Of a DNA stretch of 64,000 bases, positions 20,584 to 33,500 are shown one piece after another. Every line of letters starts with the position of its first letter. Positions within the stretch are counted from its first letter, which is position 1. The position numbers were made by a program, and so were the translations under genes. Location of the stretch: NCBI GenBank assembly GCA_022453515.1, contig JAJNNY010000037.1, positions 248,001 to 312,000 on the forward strand. The letters run 5' to 3'. The DNA comes from Astrocystis sublimbata. Taxonomy: Eukaryota > Ascomycota > Sordariomycetes > Xylariales > Xylariaceae. The notes under the pieces were generated by a model, which searched no databases, was not told the origin of the DNA, and saw only the letters and a list, made by a program, of their open reading frames with translations.

Positions 20584-23500
20584 TCACCTGCGCACGCTAC
20601 TCACAACACTACTCATCGTATCACTGACCTTCTCCCCAAACCCAGACCACAGGCCGCCCGCCCACTCGGGGATCTTCAGACTGATGCGCACGCGACCCTC
20701 GACAATCATGTTGATGACGTTGAGGATGGCAAAGGTGGTACTACCGATGGCTCTGAAGACGGCGAGCACCGCCACGGACCACAGGATGAAGGATAGGTAG
20801 ATGTTGTTGCCCACGTCGTGGATACCGTAGGCCTCGGACACGGCCATAGCGAGGATCACGTTGGCCACCATCCAGATGACCACCATGTACGTCCGCACGC
20901 TGCGGTAGTAGTCTTCCTGCAGCTGCGCGTCCGACACGGGTGGCGTGGGCACCTCGACGCGATCGCGCAGGTTCCGCAGCGCCTCGTCGTACCCGCTGTC
21001 AATATCCAGCTGCTCCGACGGCATCTCCAGCTCGACTTTGTCGCCTGATCCGACAGCGTTACCGAGATCAGTCTTGATGACGTTGTCACCTTTCGTTCCC
21101 CACGTAACATCGTGCGTGTTGCAGAAGGCGTACACTTGCAATGTGCAGATGTACCCGGGCAACAGAGCAAAATATTGCGCCGAACTCGTAAACAGATGCC
21201 ACGGGTCGAGGTACAGGAAACTGGTGATGAAGTACAAGCCCACCGTGGAGGCGATGGAGAGGATCAGGTTCGTGAACGCGCCGCTGCCGACCTTGATCCC
21301 GCCATCCGTCGTGATCGTGTGAACAATAATCCAAATCGTTGCGAAGACCGTGTATATCATGACCACGCTGTAGGTCACGATACTTGCAAAGTACAGCTTC
21401 TTGGCACCTTGCGGTCGGTTACCCAGCGAAAGAATGAATTGTATACTCGTCAGGAGGATCAGGGTATACCGGAGGATGGTAAAGACGTAGAACGCGATAT
21501 TGTGTCCGAACGGATCAACTTTGGGGTCCGATAGGCCGCCACACAGGAAATAGAAGGCGAGGTAGTAGTTGGCGAGGGAGAAGAAGGTGAAGATGAGCTG
21601 GATGAACTGGTAGACGAATTCAATGTGCAGCAGCACTTTGCGGGCGACGGTGTGGTCGGTGGCCCAGACCTGTTTGAAGTGTACGAGCGAGTACACGGCA
21701 GCGAAGAAGGCGCCGTTCAGCCATCGTCGACGTTGTGAGATAAATTCGGGAACAGTATCTTATACCTGTTAGCAACTCGATATAGTCACGGAATCAGCAT
21801 CGACTTACCAGGCACATCAGTTTCACCCGTGCAGCCCTTCACATACTTAAGAACCCACCTCTCGCTTCTCTTGGCCACCAACTCCCAGCACAGAATACGA
21901 TCCTCGGCGAGATACATGTTCGCCGTGAAAACGTCCGCGTGTTGGCCGTGCAGCGTCTCCCCCTTGAAGTACTGACTCAACGGCCCGTGGCCGGTCTCGT
22001 CGTTCTGCAGCGCGTGGAAACGGTACGCACTGAGGGCTCCGGGCAACACTGTTATGTAGCCGAAGACCGATTCCAGGGGTTTGTCGAGGATGTTGGACAT
22101 CTTGTATTCGAAGTTCTGGGACGCCACCAGCGGGTTGAGGAGGTAGTTGCCGTATTTGCCCTTCATGGCCTTGATCTCACCACAAGCGCCGGCCACATTG
22201 GAGTCTGTGTCAAATGCCTTCCATAGATGGTACAGCGAGTTGTTGCCTGGCTTGGTACCCACATCGAGCAGGATGCAGACGTTGGGGTTGAGCGCCTTGC
22301 CGAACGCGTTGAAGAACCATCGGTGCGAGTTTAGCTTCCGCTGGTTGCGCTCCTTCAGGCAGAAGATCATCTGGCACGGCACGATGCCCTTCTCGGCACC
22401 CTTGAACTTCAGATCCGAGTCTAGCGAGACCTGCGTGGTGTACTCGTACACGTGCGCCTGCACGGCCTTGGAGTTGACGTAGTTCTTGGCGATGCCGTGC
22501 TGGTAGACGCCCATGGCGGCCATTGCATCGAGTGTTCTTTGGTGAACCTTCTCTCTTCCATCGGATACAACGCATACGACAATCTTCTGCCACCCCATCT
22601 CACCCCAGGTGCGAGACTTGTTGCGACCGCAGAAATGGCTGATGTTCTTCATGATGGCGTGCATGGTACGTGTGAATCCTATTTCATCCTCGTTGTACAT
22701 GGTCACGCAGATGAACAGTTCCGTTTCTCGCGTTGTCCGCCCAATATTCTGTCGCAGCTTGTAACCTCGTTCGACAAAGTCATCCGGGTCGCACGTCACG
22801 GCCGTGTACCGCATGTGAGTGAATTCGATCTCGTCCCGTCGCGGCAGGAAACTGTACAAAATGGTTGGGATCTTACACTCCAAGATCAGCTCACCGTTGA
22901 TCAGCTGGACCTCCTTCTTTGCCCTGACGGGGGCGCGGACACCACGACGCTCCTGCTTTCCCTCGGGGGCGGCGCCATAATGCTCGACCTTCTCGCCCAG
23001 GGGTGTCGGCAGGTCGCGATCTTCTTCCTCGTTAAGGGTCACTTGCGACTGCATGAACGAGTCTCGGTAGTGATGAGCGCCGCTGATGTCGGACTCGGGC
23101 CCGAAGACGTCGTCGTCGTCTAGTGGTATGCTCACGGTCTCGTCGTCACCATAGCCTGAGCTGTGGCCGTGGGCCGAGAATAACGGTGCAGGCGGCAGCG
23201 GCCTGCGAGGGCTTCCACCATACCGCGATGATGGTGTGCCTGGTCTGGGGCTGCCATTGAGATCTGAGCGTTCATAAGTCAGGTTAGAAGGCGGAGGGCG
23301 TGTGTAGTCTGAATAGCCCGATATCCTCGAGGATGGTGTCCAAGGTCTTGTCGGTGATCCATCGCGTGGTCGGAAGTTTTCGTATGCTGAGTCTGGCATT
23401 GGCATATGGGGAGGGTCGCGGATCGAGTCGTGGAGAGATGATCCTCGCGACGGTGAGCGGAAGGAGTCCTGGAACGAGGCTTGATATGATCGCCGAGGGG

Positions 23501-24086
23501 TCGGTCGGATACTATCAGGTTTGCTTGGTGAGCTTTCTTCTTCACGATTGACTTCTGGGATGGACACAGCTTCCTCTGATCTTGCTGACTGACGCAGAGA
23601 TCTCTTCCTTGGTGATGGACCTTCCGGGATGGTGGGCAGATTCTGAACCATGTCCTTGTTGGAGACATGCGTCGATTTCTTCTTCTTCTGCAACTTTACA
23701 GTCTTTGCACGCTTCGGCTGTGGCTTGTGAGAAGGGAATGGAGAAGATGGACCATTGGCAGAGACTTCCTGCTGCCCTTCTTCCTGCTTCTCCAGAGTGT
23801 CGAAGTGATCAGGTGTAGATATCTTGACCGTCTTCTTCTCGCCTTTCTTCTGCTCGTCGGGCTTCCTGAGAGCAGAAGGTTTGGGGTCAAGGTGGTTTGG
23901 CACAAGTTCAGTGCACTCCGTGGCAGGCGGCGGGTGTACATACGGTGTCGGCTCTGGCATTGAGTCTTCCATGGATGTCAACAGTCTGACGGCAGGCGAA
24001 TGGCCAACGCCCATGTGGTGGTGGTGCATGTGGTCGGGCTCATCGTCATAGCCCGGAAGCGAGTAATCGGGCGGTCGCCCGTCCAT
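20584..24086 (-). CDS. chitin synthase, division 1 (class I/II), two exons
   Basis: Exons 24086..21809 and 21758..20584, 1150 aa, with a 50-nt intron GTAAGT...ATAAG (branch GCTAAC). The enzyme polymerises UDP-GlcNAc into chitin at the plasma membrane. About 390 N-terminal residues are disordered and basic/Ser/Pro rich, longer than usual for the class. Family landmarks follow: [115 protein letters not shown] and [14 protein letters not shown]. The catalytic QRRRW ([13 protein letters not shown]) is at the start of exon 2. At least six membrane segments follow in exon 2. The [16 protein letters not shown] segment fits class I better than class III. The start has good context (GCAATGG). A deacetylase gene lies upstream on the same strand. 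Confidence 0.92.
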
Positions 24087-25028
24087 TGCTGCTTGTCTGG
24101 TGGCCCAAAGACCAATTCGAGGTTTTTTGATGAGATGGTTACTTCTAGTGCAACGAAGGGAATGCAACAGCGTCACTTGTCTGGCGTTTGCGCCGCTCGG
24201 TGTTGTAGTACTGAATCAGTTGAGTAATGTTGATAAATGAGCTGAATGCGATGTATTCTCCGGTGGATTGGAGTGTGCGACGTTCAATTCAACGAGTGAG
24301 CGATCAACGAGAGAGAACCTTGCAGTCACTAAGAATGTCCGATATGTAAGCGATTGATATTGTGATGCGAAAGGGTGAGCTCGGTTGAGCTTGGTGTGGG
24401 GAGATATGGGAGCTACCAGTGTTGAATGTTTGTACTAGGCTTCAGCCTGCTGTTGTCCAGACAACGAGCTGTGCTGCCCCAAACCATTCGCCCACGAACG
24501 CCCACGATCAGGTACCGGCCCCAGTTTTCTGACGTCCACACTAGCGCCAGGCTCCAGCATCAGCTCTTTACCGCGCGTTTACTCTCGTTAACGTGCCAGC
24601 TCCTCACTCCCAGCTCGCTAAGCGTCACCTTCGGCGCATAGGAACACACGAGCGGCATGACATGGTATACATATACGTACTCAATATGTGGCACATCGAT
24701 TTTACGTATTCCTTGTAACTTGTCGGAACTGATTAATATCATCTAAAGTCTCTGCCGCCACCACTTGGTACCTATTTAACACCAACCTTCCCACACTGAC
24801 CTGTATCGGTTCCCAAACCAAATTGATGCACAAGGCTTCATTTTCAGCCCATTTCGTATAAGTACATGGGTATTAATTGTACATTTTAGTATAGACATAT
24901 ATATATATAGATGGTATCCCAAGAGCTAGAAAAGCTCGACCCTCCTCATTCCAATAAGAGGGCCCGGGCATATATAGCAGTATATGTGAATAAGGTTGTT
25001 GTGATCATTAGATAGCGGGGTTTGACCG
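24087..25028. promoter_or_regulatory. intergenic between deacetylase stop and chitin synthase start
   Basis: 942 bp expected to hold the chitin synthase promoter and leader (minus strand) and the deacetylase 3' end. There is a short (AT)n run near 24898-24908. No gene was seen. Confidence 0.4.
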
Positions 25029-25820
25029 TCATGCTTGGGTCTCTTTCAGCATTTCCGTCAAGCTCATTACGCGATATCCGTCGCGCTTCAGCTGGCCGAG
25101 GACCTTCCGCAACATCGGCGGGGTCCAACTCCTCCTGTCGTGGCATATTATGATTGCGCCGGGCCGGACCATACTCAAAATGTGACGGCCGTTGATCCAA
25201 GAAAAATGAATCTGTGGGTCGTGCGGGTACACGCTGCCCAGCACGAGCCTGTAGCCCAGCTTTTTCACGAGCTTCCTCATGCGATCGCTGAAGAAACCCG
25301 ACCCTGGCCGGAAATATTGGGGTGGCAGGGCAGCCTCGCCAGTCTTGTAGGCTGCGCTTATCTTCTCGCGGACAGCCTCGATCTGGCTTGTGAGCTCCTT
25401 GTCGGAGAGTGACCTTGACGGCTCGTCATGCATGGCATGGTTGCCGAGCTCGCTGCCGCTGCGCACGATGTCGGCGAGCACATCCTCGCGACCGCCGACT
25501 TGGCCGCCTATGACAAAGAAGGTGGCCGTCGCCTGGTGGCTATTGAGAATTTCGAGAATCTCCTCGGTGTGCTGGGACGGGGCATCGTCGATGGTCAGGG
25601 CCACTATCTTCTTGTCGGTCTTGACCTCCCAAAGCACATCCGGCCAGCGGCGGGCGAAGTATGCGATCAGGCCCTGCGGCGGCTTATATATGATGTAGAA
25701 GGGTATTATAAGAAGCGAGAGGACGGCTAGTATGGCGAGCAGGGTGGTCATTCTGCGGCGTCGCGCCCGGCGCCGGAGCTTGGACGGCAAGCGGAACAGC
25801 GAAGAACAGAGGCGCGGCAT
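25029..25820 (-). CDS. membrane-anchored polysaccharide (chitin) deacetylase, NodB fold
   Basis: Intronless, 263 aa from the ATG at 25820. A basic N-terminus (RLPSKLRRRARRRR) precedes one transmembrane helix (residues about 24-45, TTLLAILAVLSLLIIPFYII), giving a type II anchor with the enzyme on the lumenal or outer side. The NodB deacetylase fold follows: motif 1 ALTIDDAPS (Asp78, Asp79), motif 2 GNHAMHDEPS (His128, with Asp132 where the second metal His usually sits), motif 3 RPGSGFFS, and motif 5 GAIIICHDRRSW (His227, Asp228). The family removes acetyl groups from GlcNAc polymers such as chitin. The HxxxD variant of motif 2 may mean an unusual metal site or substrate. Being 0.9 kb upstream of a chitin synthase on the same strand suggests a cell wall role. 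Confidence 0.85.
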   Translation of the reverse strand: MPRLCSSLFRLPSKLRRRARRRRMTTLLAILAVLSLLIIPFYIIYKPPQGLIAYFARRWPDVLWEVKTDKKIVALTIDDAPSQHTEEILEILNSHQATATFFVIGGQVGGREDVLADIVRSGSELGNHAMHDEPSRSLSDKELTSQIEAVREKISAAYKTGEAALPPQYFRPGSGFFSDRMRKLVKKLGYRLVLGSVYPHDPQIHFSWINGRHILSMVRPGAIIICHDRRSWTPPMLRKVLGQLKRDGYRVMSLTEMLKETQA

Positions 25821-28800
25821 GGGAGGCTGCGGCCGGCCGGCATACACGGAGAGCGGGACAGGATAGGCGGGGCGATATCGGCGGCTGTACTCTGCTCGCT
25901 TGCAGTTCGGTTGTTACGCGCGTAGCAGCAACATCTGCTATCTGCTACCGGATAGAGATCGTCTGTCTTACGCTGTGCTGTGCGTTGCCGCCGGGCTGTC
26001 CTACTCGGCCTGTTCTGATCAGTCGTTCGATTCAATCGGCTTCTGACACACTCGGCAGTCGATAATAATCATCTAATCCGTCCGACTCGGCATGTCATGA
26101 TGTGTTTCGTTTCGTCATCATTAGGTATCTGCTCGAATTGTTTTGGGGGAGGCCTTCGGCGAGCCCCTGGTCGGACGGACGCGGTCAAAGGTGAAGAAAT
26201 GTGGTTCCCTCGCGCACTCCTCCCTGAGTAAAGCCCTGTCGAGCTCTGCTGAGTGAGACTGAGCGGTGCATTGCAGTAGCGCGGGTTGCTACAGCGGCCC
26301 TGCCCGCTGTATCCAGCAGACTGTAGCGGCGGTGCATGTAGCAGAAACGCCAATGTCCTGCCCAGGCACAACGGGCTCGCCAAGTATCGAGGTACAGCAC
26401 ACACACTACGATCATCAGGGCGAACCCTGAGGTGGGAACTCCCGGTCAGCCCGTCAGCATCCTGGTCACAATACTCATGCCAGGTAATCCTGCAGAGGCG
26501 GGCGACGAACACATCATGACCGACCACGTAGCAGTATCTGAGTATCATCAGAGTATCAGCATTCTCTCGGCGCCAGCGCACATAGTGCAGTTAAGCCTTT
26601 GTAACTCCGGGCCGGTCACGTACCCCAAGGCTCACGGCTGAGAGCTGAAACTTCACTCAGACTTCTATTGCATATTTACTCACTTCATATACGGTACTGT
26701 AAGTACCTACTCAACATAGTTGTCCAGAGCAGGTGACATGCGCATTATCAGCTTTGCGTATAGTAGGTTTGGACTCATTATACCTGAGCATCATCAGCTG
26801 GATCAGGTATCTCACAACCTTCCACGCCGAAAATACTTTTTGGATTACGAAACCAAATGTGTCAGATGTGAAGACAAGACCGGTTTTTTCGTCTATATAC
26901 GCCCGCTTCAGCATTCGGTCTTACTTCAAATATGGATTACTGCGCTTTTCACGCCAACTAGCAATCAAGATCCTCGTTTGGATTGGCGAACCATTCAGAT
27001 TCGATCGGAACTTTGTACCTACATACACCTAGGTGTGGCTGGATGTGATACTACATGTTCGGAAAGTAGTATTACCTACCACAACATGATGTACGCCGTA
27101 ACGAGAACGCTCATCTTACTCACATTAGTCACCCGCACAATGCTACACCAATGATGGATTTATTATCGCTGTCGGTCCGAACGCTTGCGCCACCCAGTTG
27201 GGACAAACAGTCTGAGATCAGGTACGTAGGGCACATCCGATGTTTGCGCGTTCCCGACACAGATCATATCATATCATACCATTAGCCATCAATCAGCAGC
27301 AGCAGGTAATTTTAAATCTCTTTCGGGATCAGACAAAGCTGCTGCGTCCGCATAGAGTATCAAGTCTTGGAGTTGGAGCCCGGCATCTCAATTGTTCCGT
27401 ATGATGGACGAAGCACGGCAAGAGACGGGACGGCTCGCTTGACCTGCGTTCTTGTTCTTCGCTGCGTAACTACATACCTAGGTAGGTCGGTAGCTGAACC
27501 ATATGAGGGAGGTAGATGTCAGTAAGTAAGTATACATCACATGCAATGGTACGTGCAAGAAGCATCCCATTACGGACTTCGAGAGAAGATGTGAGCTGAA
27601 CCTTGGGGGTCCTTTTACCTTCTTGCTAATAGTCCACTGCGAGAGAAATTGGAGAGATGAAGTGACATACTCGTAGATAATCGCCATCCATGGATATTGA
27701 ATAACGGGGTTGGGTTCTCCAAGCTTCTGCAAGATGAGATTCGCTGAACGTCATACGGTTTTTTTACGAACGCCATTCCTGAAAGCCACCGTGGGCTGAA
27801 GGTGGAAATGAAGTAGGTAAGACGGGTGAACTTGGTTTCCTCTCACCCCGACTCTTTTCTACATGCTGCATGGCCGAAAGCAAGCAATCAGCCAAGCCAA
27901 GCAGCTTGCGCATCCAGATCATACCATCCCGAATCAACTCCAACATGCCCGCTTAGGTACATAACTCACACGTCTAAACTCTACCCCGCCGGCCCAGCTA
28001 CCGGTGAGGCTAAAGTGGAAACCTGAATGCCTAGGGAGATCATACTCGTACACCACCTCCAGCACCATCGAGGTAGGTGAGTAGGCTACGTAAACGTCCA
28101 AAGTTGTGAGACACTTATGAGATTAGCGACCCCAGTTTCAAAACTATATGTTTCCTTTTGTCCCGCTCTCTTTTACATACCGAGCATACCAAGGCATGAA
28201 AATACCAAGAGAGACCCTGAGGTCTATATTGTTCACCGGTATAGTGTACGTCACCAAGGGGTGCCCTGGTCAAATTGCAAGGAGACAAGGCAAGGGTAGC
28301 GAAATGAGAGCCGGGATCACGGCTGTTGCGTTTCTTGAAATAGGTCGCACCCATCTACGAACAGGGATTGGAATTGCGCGCGGGCTGTTTGTCAGTTTCA
28401 GAGGTGATATGCTGTACTTAATGGCCTCAATAATGGATTTCTGCCTGATCGAACACGCGAGATGAGTGCTAACCCCGACGCTCTCAAAACCCGAGAAGGA
28501 TTGCGCGAGCATGCTGTCCTGCATCGGCTTTCGTTAGCGCCGTATGCGCCGTTGGTGTGGTTCGTCGGTGTTCGGTGCTCATGGAGAGCGGCATGGCATA
28601 ACTTGGGGGAGCGACCAAAGATCTGTCCTAAAAGCAGATCAATCACTAAGTCGCAGATTGGTAAACCGCCTTGACCATCGGTTTCACCTCCCTCGAATAC
28701 GTGTGCCATTTGACAAGGAACCATACGCCGGGTGCGAGTTCACGCTAACTCATCTACACCATAGTAGAAACCGGGGAAGCTAAGCGGTATGTCTGGGCCG

Positions 28801-29693
28801 TACCGTAGCGTGCTTACCCAGGCAAAATAGAGGGCATACTACTCTCGTAGTATGCATACTGTAACCTTGTCCCAGGCAGAAATGGGGTTTCCCGGTAACA
28901 CTATATCGACGTATCGCATCACAACCAGGACATGACACAACGCTAAACCAGGCATTATCGATGCGCGCCGTTACGGGACACAGCATATGCAGCCCCGAAA
29001 ACTCGGGAATCGACAACGTCGAGTGGTTGGGAGTTTAGGCTCATCACGGGCCAGAACTGTGTGTGTTGTCGTTTCAAGTGTGCCCAACAACGAGAATACA
29101 ACGAGCATATCAGGACGACGAACTCTCGGACTTGTTCCAGGCACACGGATCTTGTCACGCACTGACCATTCTCCATCAAGGATCGAACAGACAAGCAATG
29201 AAACCACCGTCTACTGTGGTCGATGCATGTTCACATAATAGCTCAGCCCATACATGGCAAGAAAGGCATGCACTGATGACGAAAACAAGCGCTTTGAAAG
29301 GGTTGAAATGCATAGCATTTAGTAGTGGTCAGGTTGGTAAAATTACCAGATGCTTGACTCGCTAAATAGGTAGGTAACTTGTACAACTACTCGTCAACAA
29401 AAATGGCTACAAAGAAAAAATAGCCTGTGCAAGGCTTGCCCGATGCCCACATGTAGTGGGAGATCGTAAATATGTTCCTCCATTGCGCCAAAGGGTACAA
29501 TCTCAGAGTTCCCCTTCTGAACTGAAATGTTTGACCGAAACTCCGGACAGTCGCTTTCCCGTCTCCTTTTCCCGAAATATATGCATCGACTCGTGAGGTC
29601 GTTTAAATATGTACAGCGAAATAGCGTTAAATGGTGTGTTTGTCTGGCAGCGGATGAGGATATCCGTCTGCGCAAGACCGATGTGGCTCCTAT
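25821..29693. other. gene-poor region, 3.9 kb
   Basis: No frame has recognisable motifs or convincing splice partners. The left end is the deacetylase promoter. Features seen: an ATATC tandem near 27260, TACCTAGGTAGGTCGGTAG at about 27477, and a perfect 9-bp stem-loop at 28834-28855. Confidence 0.45.
28834..28855. repeat. perfect 9-bp inverted repeat with 4-nt loop
   Basis: GCATACTAC, loop TCTC, then GTAGTATGC. It lies in a gene-poor stretch without a neighbouring poly-T run, so it need not be a terminator. It could be a palindromic binding site or chance. Confidence 0.7.
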
Positions 29694-30536
29694 TTAGATC
29701 CAAACGGCCTGTTGATGGGCCATGGGCTCCGGTTTCATGAAACTGGATAGCAGATCGTCTATCTCGTTGAGGTAGTCCTGGGCTTGAAACTTGAAGAGGC
29801 CCTTAGTGGCAAGGTGATCCTCCTCTTCGTCAACAACCTGCAGCTTGTCCTTCACGCCTAGCTCCTCTGCTAGCTCAGATACCTTGGCCAACTCGTGTCC
29901 AAAGGGATGTTGAGATTCTGGCGTGATGGGCGAAGAGATGGGCGCTGATATGCTGAGCTTCTGTGAGCGAGATGCCGATGATACCGATGTGGCCGTTGTT
30001 GACGTGGAATTTGACCGAGACACGCTGAAGCTAGCTTTGGTTGAGACGGTCTTGTTTGATTGGTTTGACAAACGTGCTTGCCTGTTTGCTAAGCTTTCGA
30101 ACGAGGCCTTCTTAGTGTGAGAAGGAGCTCGCTGGGGAATGGTGGGCGCAGTTTGAGAACTCGGCGCGGGCTTCTGCGTCGGAGCCGTAAAGTAGCAAGA
30201 CAAGTGGTTTGGTTCCGGAGAGTCGGCCAGTGGTTCGGCGGACGGGATGTCCGGGCTGGAAGGAGGCGAAGACCTAGCAGTGCTCGGGCTGTCAAAAGAT
30301 AGATCGTCGTCAGATTTCGAAGAGCGTGATGATCCTTCGCGAGGATATAAGTCTGGGGCGTTGTATGCAAGCATATTTGTCGTGTGCGTTAGCTCCATGG
30401 GGCTCGAAATCTTGTTACGGATGGAGGCTGAGTGAGAGAGACCCTTGGCTGTCGAGTTGCTCCTTTGCGGGAAGAAGCCACCCTCTGACGAGGATAGCTT
30501 CGCACGCCGCGTTGTGAAAGCCCTTGCAAGAGACAT
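29694..30536 (-). CDS. conserved fungal hypothetical protein, Ser-rich
   Basis: Intronless, 280 aa, ATG at 30536. It begins MSLARAFTTRRAKLSSSEGG, which could act as a mitochondrial-like or basic N-terminal signal (weak inference). The centre is low complexity (Ser/Thr/Pro, with RSSKSDDDLSFDSPSTARS and SFSVSRSNSTSTTATSVSS), typical of a phosphorylated disordered protein. The C-terminus is ordered and acidic: GHELAKVSELAEELGVKDKL, then DYLNEIDDLLSSFM and a final AVWI. The start and the hydrophobic-acidic tail look familiar from other ascomycete hypothetical proteins, but no function is known to me. It stands alone between two gene-poor stretches with about 5.5 kb of upstream space. Confidence 0.65.
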   Translation of the reverse strand: MSLARAFTTRRAKLSSSEGGFFPQRSNSTAKGLSHSASIRNKISSPMELTHTTNMLAYNAPDLYPREGSSRSSKSDDDLSFDSPSTARSSPPSSPDIPSAEPLADSPEPNHLSCYFTAPTQKPAPSSQTAPTIPQRAPSHTKKASFESLANRQARLSNQSNKTVSTKASFSVSRSNSTSTTATSVSSASRSQKLSISAPISSPITPESQHPFGHELAKVSELAEELGVKDKLQVVDEEEDHLATKGLFKFQAQDYLNEIDDLLSSFMKPEPMAHQQAVWI

Positions 30537-33500
30537 GTTGAGAGGTTACGGTTCTTTGATATAACCTCAAGTTGAGAGTTGTCGATACTGGAGTTTCGAA
30601 GAACAGACCAGTAAGATTATTATATCCAGCACTACAAGTTGAATGCGTGGTGAGATGTAACAACGCAGTGTTTGACGAGAATCGAGTCGGCCGTGAGTGC
30701 AAGACAACGATATCTTGTATCACGGTACGTGCCAAGGCGGTGGGTCGGCGTAGACAGTGTCCGTGGTGCACGCGGCTCTTCCACGTTGGGTTGGTTGCCT
30801 TGATTTGGAAGGTGGGAGGTGAGTCCGGTGGTTCTAAACTGGTGACCTCTGACACAGCAGATTGGAGTACCTGCAGAGTTCCAGTTACAAGGCCGCTTCC
30901 TGCAGTGTGTGGCAGCTCGCAAGACCGTTCGTGAACAAGGTTTAAGAATGACCGAAATCGTATTTGGCGGGTTGGTCAAGTCCTGGTTATGCGAACCGTA
31001 AACGATCCCGCGTCGTGAATGGCGAACCAAGGGGTGTATGCCTATCGCCCACGTTTCTCTGTGGTCGGTATGATACCGCGAGGTGTTGATGGGGCTCAGC
31101 TGTGGTGAGCCTGGCGAGGTCCGGAGTGTCTGTCGAGAGTATCCTGATACCTATCGTCGACAGCTTGATCCGATGTCCGATATAAAATGTGCAACCACAG
31201 TCTGACTTCTGTCGTTCACACTACTTCCGGCTTGACTGTTCGGCGTATACAAACAAATTTGGTGAAACTTCCAGGTTTCAGCGTGACGTGTCTGAGCAAC
31301 GACGAGGAAGGAGGGCGAGAGAAGAAAAATGAGGCTCGTCCGCGGGTTCTGTATGGCAAAGGATAGACTGCGATCAGAAGACCCTGCGAGCTCGGAATTT
31401 CGTGACCTGCGAAGAAGATGAAAATTGGCAATGTAGTAAGTAGTCGAGGTCGAAGTCGAGACTCTAGCGACTCAGGACAATACGTCAAGGAGTGAAATAA
31501 GAGAACAGGCAAGAACAGGGAACAGGTCCCGAGGGGATGGGGAGATGCTGGTAAAACCAAAAACTGAGGGAGTGAAGTAAATGGAAAACGCTTAGACGTG
31601 AGGGACAGCGCGCGATAATAAGACGCTTCCCCAGATGGCTAGGTCTTTTGGGACTTTTCGCCTACCCTTGCCAGGCCCTTGGAGAAACAATCTCAGTCTG
31701 CCGCGCTGGTGTGTGCGTCTGTGTGCGAGTGGGGCGTGAACAGACAAGGGTGACGACAGGGGAGGGTAGAGTTGAAAGAGCAGAAGAGAAGCCCGGCCGA
31801 CCAGTCAGATGAGCATGAAGAGAACGCCAAGGGAGCGGGATCAGTGGGCGAGATGTGGGCACACATGGATAGCGCCATAGCACCACCAGCCCGCACCACC
31901 TGTCGCCTGTCGGTGCTAGCTGCTAATGGCCCAACTCCTCCCAACTGTACGTACCCTCGCCCCTCGGTACCTGATCGAGTGATGTACCTGATCTACCTAA
32001 TTCCAGACCATGTATCGACGGGGCCAAGAGGGACAAAGAAGTGGCCCAACTCGCCCTGACAAGTTTTTCTGCCACTAGGTACCACAGTAAGTGATAGACC
32101 ATGGCATCTGCATTCGCATCAGTACGTATATGTACTTTTTATTCCCCTTTTCGCTTTGTTGCTCTTAGGCACACATACTTACTCTTACTCTTACACGTAC
32201 CTACGTACTCGTTCGTCACCGACATAGAACAGCGTAGAAAGACTCATGTCATAAGTCAGGGGCGCGTGGCCGGTGGCTCAATAGATTACAATAATCCACG
32301 CTCCCGTCAGCCCATGATTGGCCCGCCGCATGGTAGCATTCCCCTTTTTAGCAGTCTGGATGTCTGGACAGCGCACACCATCCCTGTCGAGCAAGCCGGG
32401 CAGGGGTCTAATGGGCGGGCAGGACGAATGACTCGGCTTAGTTCGCCGCTCTACTCAATCAGGTGCGCGACTCGGCTCTGGCGTGTCTAGGTCCTTCTCT
32501 AATGGGAAGCCCATTCAGAGGAGCCATTGGCAACTGGGCAAGTCTGGGCTAGCTTCCCGATAGGGTTTTTCCCGCTCGTGGACACAAAGTGTTGGGCCAT
32601 CGAGGGCGCATCTCGGCCGTCTTCGGTGATGGAGGTGGGACGGCAATACCTCGTCACTGGAAAGTCTTTGCCGTGGCCAATCATCTGGGCTTCTTGCCGC
32701 CTTTCTGGCCATGTTGGTTCTCCAAGTGCTTTGAATGCGGTTACCAGCTTGACACACAGCCAGTAGGTGCCTAGGTAAGCCTTGAGTCACTTGCTGTTGC
32801 AACAGTCGGTTGAATAAACGCGCGTTCTTGTTCTCCTCGCATCATCTACATACTCACTCACATTACATGTACAGCCAACTTACAGCCAGCGGCCAGAGCT
32901 TGGCCAGAGTACGCATAATCATTACTGTGTCCCGAAGCTGCAGCCATCCAGCGACGGCCCACGACATTGCCACCGCTGAAAGACAAATGATGCGGCCAGT
33001 TACACTAGCATCGGTAGCTGCGATTGATTCTGTGGAGGGTTTTTGCGTGGGGTTGACAGCCAAGCTCAGTGAATTACACATGGCTTCTACTTACCACGTA
33101 CGAGTGAGTAAGCATCAAAGTAAGCAGACGAACCAACCCCGACTAAAGAGGTACAGTACTACATAGTACTATGTTAGAATGTGTTCAACTATCAAAGTTG
33201 AAATCGTCAGTCCAACGTACATACGATTCATAGAACCATCCGAGATCATGTCCTGCTCGCTATGCGGTGGGGTTCATACTCAACTTGAAGTTAGAGCTAC
33301 TGGTAGGAAGCCCTCCTTCATCAAGCCGTGATTCATGCGAAAGGTGTTTAACGAACCCCTCAACTTCCCTTAATAGACCACATTCTCGAACAGGCATAAC
33401 TCGGTTTCTCCCACATCGCACTCATGAAACAAACAGCGTGGGCAAAAGACCACATGGCGAGCCAAACAGCGTCCGTGATTGGCTGGCAGTTTCGCACGCC

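Noticed and set aside
22452..23123. 223-residue plus-strand frame
   Set aside because: Lies opposite the conserved catalytic region of the chitin synthase.
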